Assembly (NCBI GenBank): GCA_023053575.1
Contig: JAKZAP010000021.1
Span: 5,415,790 to 5,479,789 of the forward strand
Length of the DNA: 64,000 nt
Source: Branchinecta lynchi
Lineage: Eukaryota; Arthropoda; Branchiopoda; Anostraca; Branchinectidae
Direction: 5' to 3'
Part shown: positions 60,501 through 64,000 of the stretch, one piece after another
How the letters are laid out: every line of letters begins with the position of its first letter
Position numbering within the stretch: position 1 is the first letter of the stretch
Notes under the pieces: model-generated
What the model was told of the DNA's origin: nothing
What the model saw: only the letters and a program-made list of their open reading frames with translations
The model's database searches: none
Program-made: the position numbers and the translations under genes

Positions 60501-63500
60501 AAAAATATACTGTCCGGTCCTTTAGCTATCTTTCAGTAGTCTGAATTGCTTTTGGACCTCTTTTAGTGAAACAAAAACAAGTGTACATAGTAAGCTGCTA
60601 GCCTACCATTGCCCCTAAGTCAAATAAGAGCAACTTACTGCTGGATAATCAAAAACGTATTTCTGAATATAGAGCAAATTCCCCCACCATTGCGTCCGAC
60701 ATTGGTCCGTGTAGAACTTGACAGATTGCCATCCAGGACCATCGCTTAGATGGGGCCAAATATTAACGTAGAAGCCAATTATGAGAGCGTACGCCGGAGT
60801 CAGTCTAAAAAATAGTTAAAGAATAAGCAGATGTTGATTCCGATTTCCAATTGTCGCTTATCATCCACTAAAACAAATTACCCTTATGGTTACAATGCGT
60901 TTCCCTGTCAATCGCACTTCCGGATTTTCTTGCGATCTTTCTAACGTTGGCAAGAACGGTTTATGGTGAGAAGCTGCGTCTCTCGGCCCCGGTAAAGTTC
61001 GGGTATCTTAGGAAATGAGGCTTAAGGAACAGCTGTTGGCAAAGTGACAAGAGGAGCTGGCCAGGCCCATTTCCAGATACACAGTTATCTTTAGTTGTCC
61101 AGGACCTTGACGTTTATGCCCTTGGCCATTTCTCCGCGTTCTAGCTAAGAAGAAGATTTATTAGACACGACTAGTCCCTATTTATTTGTTAATGTTTATT
61201 TTTTTATCTTGTGCATTTACTACAGTATGAAAGCTCAGTGTAGTTTTTCTTTTTCTTTGTCTGTACTGCTCCATTTTCACCAAGAGAAAAACTACAAAAA
61301 AGAGCAACGATGCACAATATCGCTTGTTTAATTGTTCTAGAGCACGCCGATGAATGACAAGGGTCAACCCTGCTCTAGCAAGTTTGTTACTTTTATTCCA
61401 TCATTTGGGCAGCAGTTCTTAAGCAGACCTGCAAATGCCACAGCCGTCAACCAAAAGAAGGAACAGACAGAAGAAGGGAACTCATTTTTCCCAGGTGTGA
61501 TACAATGGTCTTGCCCTCATCGTGCGCAGATATGCTCTAGAGCTCGTGACCAACCGATAGACGAAAAGAAGGATCATGACAATGTGTCGTTCCTATTTTT
61601 ATTAGCTTTTACTAGCCTTCCCGATGCATTATTCCTCTTTCCCTATTCCGCATTTCCCTTTCAGTTCTCGTTTCGACTGCACAGCGTCCTTCCTTAATTA
61701 AAGTGAGAACACACGATCAGGGTCGGGAACTCCCGGTCTGGAATTCCTGCCCGGATTTTCAGCACCACCATCACTTCCATATGGAAAAGTTGAAATTTTT
61801 TCAACTTTTCCATGTGGAAGTGATGATGGTGGCGAAAATCCGGGCAGGAATTCCAGTCCAGGAGATCCTGACCCTGATCGTGTGTTCGCACTATTAGCCC
61901 CCTCTCTTAGTCGCTCACGACCTATTACTAAGAAATGTCAGGAGTTTTAATCCAATTCCCATCATTCTTCCTCCAAAACGTGCCATTGTACCAAGTAATT
62001 TTTTATAGCGAGCACCACTGGACTAGAAGTAGAAAAAAAATCAAATTATTACCTTAGGAAACGATGAACGATCAGCATAAGGGGGTTGACTTGAGGGGTG
62101 ATACCCCATTTGTTTCCTGTTTTCTTCATGGCTTTCAGAAATAAATACGCCAGTAGAAGACCAGTCATGAAAAAGAATGAATCTACAGCAAAAACTCCAC
62201 TAGGAATAACTTGAAAGGCGGCAGAGTCGCGCATTTGCTGAAAAAAAGGCCAACTGTTGATTTCAAATCGAAAATGAAACCTCCTGAATACTTTCACCGA
62301 GCCTGTCTCAAACTGAAATATTTCCTAAAGCACAAATCTAACTAGAAACGATCTATTCATTCAGGATAGTGGGTTGAAATATGGTTTTTCGAAAATACTG
62401 ATACTTGCCCCATGAAACCCCGTGAAACTTTCGGGTTTCGCGGTTTTTGACTCCGTCAAGACTTACTGCTACAGAAGCCGAGGTTGTTGCAAAATATTTA
62501 AAAACTATGCTCGCCGTGAATAAGAATTGACAAAAAGCCAAGCAAACGAAAGGGAGCCCAAAACACAAGGTAGACCAAGTCCTCAAAAACGAAAAACAAG
62601 CTTCTCATTTTCAAAATACAGCCGACAAACTTGAAGCTTACGGTGAAGTTTAGCTGCTTGACTGGCAAACTCGGCTCGGCCGAAACAGTCCTAAACATTG
62701 TAGGTGCGAAAAGGAACAAAGGCGAAGGGGGGAATTCTATAAGGGAGCTAATCAGAAGAACATATTATTTAAATCTATTTCTAGGTTGCCCGTTTGCGTT
62801 CCTTTTGACTCACGTAACAAGATGGTTACAGGGTCGTACCGATCCCTGGTTTGTATTCACAGCTTGCATGGGGGGGGGGGGGAGGGAGACATTACAAAGG
62901 CTAGAACGAAATATAAAACCGTGATTTTCGTTTTTTTTCTAGTTCTGTGGAAGTATTTGTACATGGAAACGAAGGATTATATAAGTGCTGGGTGAAAGCT
63001 TCTGCGCTTTCCCAGGGAGTTGGTAAATTGTAAATAGACACAGAATTCAGAATTGTAAAATAATCACAAATTTATACATATACAATTTTAACACGCACAT
63101 TTTAATATTCATTATTTTATTTTAATTTGTATGTCGAATCCACATCGTTCTTCTGATTTTTAGTTACATGTCGTTGCATGTTTTGTTGGTTCCGCCGTTT
63201 TTCTGTTGGTATTGTGTTGGAGCTTATGATTTAGATTTTTTTTTTTTTCGCTGAGAACGGTTTGCCCGAAGTGCAACTGAAATATCCGAATTTATATGTA
63301 TCCCTCGCACATCATTTTAGAGGGATAACTAGCTGATCAAGAAAACCCCCCGAAAATCACGGTTGGAATACTAGAAATCAGAAGGAAAAATCGGAGGGAG
63401 AAATAGAGGTAATTGAATATTAAATTAGGGGATGTCAAAGTCCTTGGAAAGTAAGGATATAACGATGAAAGAACGGCGATGATTAGTAACCGGGTGAGCA

Positions 63501-63856
63501 AAATGGATTAGTTAGAGAATTACATGGAAATTGCTTTAACGTTTAACTTGAATCCACAAATATATTCAAGTTGTGTCGACGTAGATAATATGTGTTTCAA
63601 ATTATAGGACAACTCCTTCGGTTTACCTAGCTCACTCTGTTTTGGGTACCTGTATGGCTACTCACATCATACAACGCCTCAAGATTAGCAGTCGGGAAGA
63701 TCATCAACGTAAAGGCATGGCCGATCATAACCCACGTAAAACTGAGGAAGCGGAGTCCGTGGATGCAGGAAAAGTCATCCCTACTGCGCTTCGTTGACAG
63801 CAACTTCGAGCCATTTGATATGAGAGAGAATGCTTTAAGAACTCGGAAGATAAGTC
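48403..63856 (-). CDS. Gene A: NRF-6-like acyltransferase-3 membrane protein, C-terminal 455 residues (5' end outside window)
   Basis: Eight exons with in-phase GT-AG junctions: 63666-63856, 62053-62237, 60639-60804, 56862-57064, 54907-55045, 50933-51143, 48817-48959 and 48403-48534 (stop TAG). Together they cover nearly the whole acyltransferase-3 domain: first helix with Gly-His, [78 protein letters not shown] and the terminal AFEAPFLNIEKMIF. This is the expected order for NRF-6-type proteins, with about ten membrane helices. The signal peptide and NRF-domain exons must lie beyond 64000. The enzyme family moves acyl groups onto secreted or membrane substrates; in animals the substrate is unknown. 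It lies head to tail with gene B, 12.6 kb away, suggesting tandem duplication. No disabling change was seen in the joined exons. Confidence 0.9.
48817..48959 (-). CDS. Gene A exon (g): RLTFCAYLIH exon
   Basis: Acceptor TTTTCTAG, donor GTG|GTAAGG; 143 nt. It encodes GPINTFLSWKPFMVLGRLTF, then CAYLIHVDWMTFYLSFARS. Corresponds to the family's L-S-R-L-T-Y-x-A-Y-L-x-H segment near the C-terminus. Confidence 0.88.
49110..49413. mobile_element. MITE family M3, copy 2
   Basis: CCCGATGAATTTTTTTTTC / AAATTTTTCATCGG ends, interior as in copy 1 with only scattered differences; in gene A intron before exon (g). Confidence 0.68.
49557..49695 (+). repeat. 14-15-bp minisatellite (TCCACTTTAGTCTT)n
   Basis: About nine units of CTTTAGTCTGTCC / TCCACTTTAGTCTTT from 49561 to 49690. 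Confidence 0.75.
49740..50080. repeat. Dispersed repeat (GAGTTTCAGTAGGGA family)
   Basis: GAGTAGCGTCAAAACCTATG, GCGAGACAAACTTGCGG and GAGTCTCAGTAGGTACGTTC match the repeat at 4.56-5.48 kb. Confidence 0.55.
50583..50640 (-). repeat. LINE 3' tail (ATTG)n
   Basis: CAATCAATCAATCAAGTTTA then ATCCGAATAGCTAAAAGCTA; same tail as 34848 and 52117. Confidence 0.6.
50933..51143 (-). CDS. Gene A exon (f): helix and DTGYGG exon
   Basis: Acceptor TTGTTTTTAG, donor GGAG|GTAATT; 211 nt. It encodes LKPGITRLLALLGWLISGA, a variable loop, then HTIWAICVGWVVFACDTGYG. The W-x-x-x-x-x-W-V-x-F-A-C-x-x-G-Y-G-G pattern is characteristic of the animal NRF-6 family. Confidence 0.89.
51466..51770. mobile_element. MITE family M2 (GAGCGTGTTCCA), copy 1
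   Basis: GAGCGTGTTCCATCC / GGGTGGAACACGCTC inverted ends; interior GTAGTTACTACGCATGACGT, CCAATCACGTTACAGAGAT, CAGCGTAGTAACTTTTCG. Confidence 0.75.
51819..52111. mobile_element. MITE family M2, copy 2, opposite orientation
   Basis: GAGCGTGGTCCACCCTCC to GGATGAAACACGTTC; the sequence is the reverse of copy 1, 48 bp away, giving a potential ~300-bp-arm hairpin. Confidence 0.75.
52117..52163 (-). repeat. LINE 3' tail, split by insertion at 52164-52483
   Basis: CAATCAATCAAGTTTAATCC, AAATAGCTAAAAAGCTAGAG; continues after the insertion at 52484 as AAAAGCTAGAGGAGGAATAC. Confidence 0.65.
52164..52483. mobile_element. Foldback retroelement with hammerhead-like core (copy P2), 14-bp target duplication
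   Basis: Flanked by identical AAAAGCTAGAGGAG at 52150-52163 and 52484-52497, within a LINE tail. Contains one antisense arm, a 40-bp spacer, a repeated outer end (AAATATTCTTTGAGCCCAAG twice, at 52168 and 52336) and the sense arm CCTGACGAGGACCCTTGCC, then AAGAAGGGCCGAAATATCGC. Compare P1. Confidence 0.78.
52498..53560. other. Intron of gene A, no gene seen
   Basis: The segment 52715-52870 is similar to 48219-48350 (dispersed repeat). Remaining ORFs do not resemble known families. Confidence 0.35.
53565..53949. mobile_element. MITE family M1, copy 2 with TA flanks
   Basis: CACTGTCAGAAGTTTCATAA to AACTTCTGACAGTG, flanked by TA on both sides. Internal ATCCTTCTGTTGTCG and second AACTTCTGACAGTG at ~53790 suggest a nested partial copy. 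Confidence 0.75.
53977..54115. mobile_element. Poly-G TIR element family E, copy 4
   Basis: AAGGCCGTATCCAGGGG / GGATACGGGCCT termini with G10, C17 and C20-class tracts and TTACAGGCTTTTCCCTCTGA inside. Directly abuts M1 copy 2 and another C tract. Confidence 0.68.
54907..55045 (-). CDS. Gene A exon (e): RYPPFFVGMIFGWIL exon
   Basis: Acceptor CTATTTTCAG, donor TGG|GTAAGT; 139 nt. It encodes QFEGLNEYLNHYYQVFWF, then RYPPFFVGMIFGWILYKVK. NRF-6 proteins have the pattern YxxxYxKPxxRxPPYxxGxxxGY here. Phase 2 in, phase 0 out. Confidence 0.87.
55757..56029. mobile_element. MITE family M2, copy 3
   Basis: GAGTGTGTTCCATCCTCC / GGTTGCACGCTC; interior matches copies 1 and 2 with one internal deletion. 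Confidence 0.68.
56030..56860. other. Intron of gene A, no gene seen
   Basis: Two related stretches (56100-56270 and 56310-56450: AGAGCCAAAAAATCGAAAA) form a diverged direct repeat. Nothing else recognised. Confidence 0.35.
56862..57064 (-). CDS. Gene A exon (d): TWYLAVEFQ exon
   Basis: Acceptor TCTTTTTCAG, donor CCT|GTAAGT; 203 nt. It encodes CLSVTWYLAVEFQIFVPATL, then FVWLMYRYERIGVALTAVV and GGILGAVYMSVW. The S/T-W-Y/S-L-x-x-E-x-Q pattern followed by two helices is a hallmark of acyltransferase-3 proteins. Confidence 0.9.
57173..57476. mobile_element. MITE family M3, copy 3
   Basis: CCCGATGAAACATTTATCTC / AAATTATTCATCGGG ends; interior as in copies 1 and 2. Immediately upstream (gene sense) of exon (d). 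Confidence 0.68.
57549..58024. mobile_element. hAT-like element with CCAGGGTTGGTCACC termini and internal GGGTTAC satellite
   Basis: CCAGGGTTGGTCACCAAG at the left, TTGGTGACCAGCCCTGG at the right. Inside are ~14 copies of (T/A)GGGTTAC(T/A)TT (57581-57725), then (TTTCAA)n and a retroelement tail-like block (57728-57960). Confidence 0.6.
58540..59621 (-). pseudogene. Degraded CR1/L2-like LINE, RT and C-terminal region
   Basis: On the minus strand: GPLCFLLMINEIAAGLEDRW, KYVDDLSLAEV (catalytic YVDD), NKDKCSVTTFSFLRKTRPSF, LLGVVISSDLSWHENTK and KANSTLQMLKTLKKFRVP. After a frameshift near 59040 it continues as NPYPVWHFPLT, QRVQKPLQIIYGG and SLSSRREKLCRNFGFSLLQH. The region before GPLCFLL is scrambled (GQWGDWGRLGRLI in place of the usual PQGTxLG). 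The tail ends with an AATTGAATTG-like run. Dead copy in gene A intron. Confidence 0.82.
59911..59938. repeat. Short perfect hairpin
   Basis: ATGACCTGACG, six-base loop, CGTCAGGTCAT. Confidence 0.6.
59985..60358 (+). pseudogene. 3' fragment of a LINE: Cys-His C-terminal motif and tail
   Basis: The plus strand encodes TQTAVDNIGG, then FCRMCGHLDENIFHVICVCP and ELSDLRGEIFG. The C-x2-C-x-H-x-x-E-N-x-x-H-x4-C pattern ends many LINE ORF2 proteins. A short 3' UTR finishes ATAAATCTTATCTTATCTTA, a simple-repeat tail. Confidence 0.72.
60639..60804 (-). CDS. Gene A exon (c): acyltransferase-3 loop
   Basis: Acceptor CTATTTTTTAG, donor GCA|GTAAGT; 166 nt. It encodes LTPAYALIIGFYVNIWPHLS, then [18 protein letters not shown] and DYPA. 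The Arg split with exon (b) completes HRFLRLTPAYAL. A standard ORF scan misses this exon. Confidence 0.88.
60810..61700. other. Intron of gene A, no gene seen
   Basis: Mixed-composition DNA; ORFs up to 115 codons (61350-61697) lack any family resemblance. Confidence 0.35.
61703..61891. repeat. Palindromic MITE, 189 bp
   Basis: GTGAGAACACACGATCAGGG at the left and CCCTGATCGTGTGTTCGCAC at the right; the arms (~94 nt) are complementary almost throughout, centred on GAAATTTTTTCAACTTTTCC. ORFs on the two strands give near-identical proteins because of the palindrome. Confidence 0.82.
62053..62237 (-). CDS. Gene A exon (b): acyltransferase-3 second helix and loop
   Basis: Acceptor TTTTTTTCAG, donor AAG|GTAATA; 185 nt. 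It encodes QMRDSAAFQVIPSGVFAVDS, then [19 protein letters not shown] and [17 protein letters not shown]. Very close to gene B 7979-8163 except in the N-terminal 15 residues. Confidence 0.91.
62240..63660. other. Intron of gene A, no gene seen
   Basis: AT-rich, with a G tract near 62870-62885 and T/A-rich DNA at 63050-63260. No repeat family assigned. Confidence 0.35.
63666..63856 (-). CDS. Gene A exon (a): first acyltransferase-3 segment
   Basis: Acceptor TTCTTTGCAG, donor GAT|GTGAGT; 191 nt. It encodes [18 protein letters not shown], then IHGLRFLSFTWVMIGHAF and MIFPTANLEALYD. It carries the conserved Arg and Gly-His of the family. Homologue of gene B 17303-17493. Sequence from here to 64000 is read as intron. 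Confidence 0.9.
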
Positions 63857-64000
63857 CTGCAAAGAAGAGGCTATTTAGAATCGGATCGACAGTCAGAACT
63901 GCCACAACCGAAGGAACACACAAATCTTTGTCTCCGTGCCAATCGGTGGTTCCAAAGAAGCCAATCATACTAACAGGGCCGTCGCGGAGTCCGCGTGGAG

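Noticed and set aside
61350..61697. 115-codon ORF in a gene A intron
   Set aside because: No recognisable motif, no splice-site support, and it lies between two firm exons on the other strand.
1..64000. CRISPR array, operon or phage-type systems
   Set aside because: The window has introns, SINEs, LINEs and a NUMT and is eukaryotic; the tandem arrays have long degenerate units without unique spacers.

Overview
This is a gene-poor, repeat-dense stretch of nuclear DNA from a eukaryote, most likely an invertebrate animal. The clues are spliced genes with GT-AG introns of 1 to 10 kb packed with transposons, non-LTR retrotransposons, MITEs, a tRNA-derived SINE, and a nuclear copy of mitochondrial COX3. 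That copy only reads as a normal COX3 if TGA is Trp and AGA is Ser (invertebrate mitochondrial code), which argues against a vertebrate, cnidarian or sponge. I cannot name the species; an arthropod or other protostome is my guess.

The only host protein-coding content I can support is two tandem paralogous genes, both on the minus strand, of the nose-resistant-to-fluoxetine / acyltransferase-3 family (worm NRF-6, NDG-4 and their insect relatives). Gene A enters from the right edge; eight exons lie between 63856 and 48403 and include the C-terminus and stop. Gene B starts with a signal-peptide exon at 35808, and eight exons reach 172, after which the gene leaves the left edge. Where the two overlap, homologous exons have identical lengths (191, 185 and 166 nt) and identical phases. 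No single long ORF shows either gene; the models were assembled by hand from splice sites, reading phase and family similarity. A tRNA-Thr-like gene lies in an intron of gene B.

Everything else is mostly mobile and repetitive DNA. 0-8 kb: COX3 NUMT, foldback and Penelope-like debris, tandem-core repeats. 8.6-11.7 kb: AT-rich minisatellite split by a 5'-truncated CR1/L2-like LINE. 12.9-16.7 kb: two copies of a hairpin-ended element with a ~281-bp tandem core. 17-25 kb: MITEs, a 738-bp foldback, a hairpin next to a splice site, tRNA, SINE. 27.7-32.5 kb: a degenerate tandem array entered by a TIR element with a perfect 8-bp target duplication and a broken LINE inside it. 32.5-34.3 kb: minisatellite, tRNA-like sequence, LINE. 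36.4-45.8 kb: G-rich tandem repeats and deeply nested hAT-like and tandem-core elements. 46-62 kb: introns of gene A with three MITE families, LINE remnants and perfect palindromes.

The observations most worth following up are: (1) a short foldback retroelement with a hammerhead-ribozyme-like core and variable-length target duplications (11 and 14 bp), suggesting Penelope-like ancestry; (2) two families of elements with palindromic or hairpin ends, an internal tandem core and a GACG/GTCT microsatellite, similar in layout to Helentron-associated elements; (3) the nested TIR elements. No complete autonomous transposon was found.
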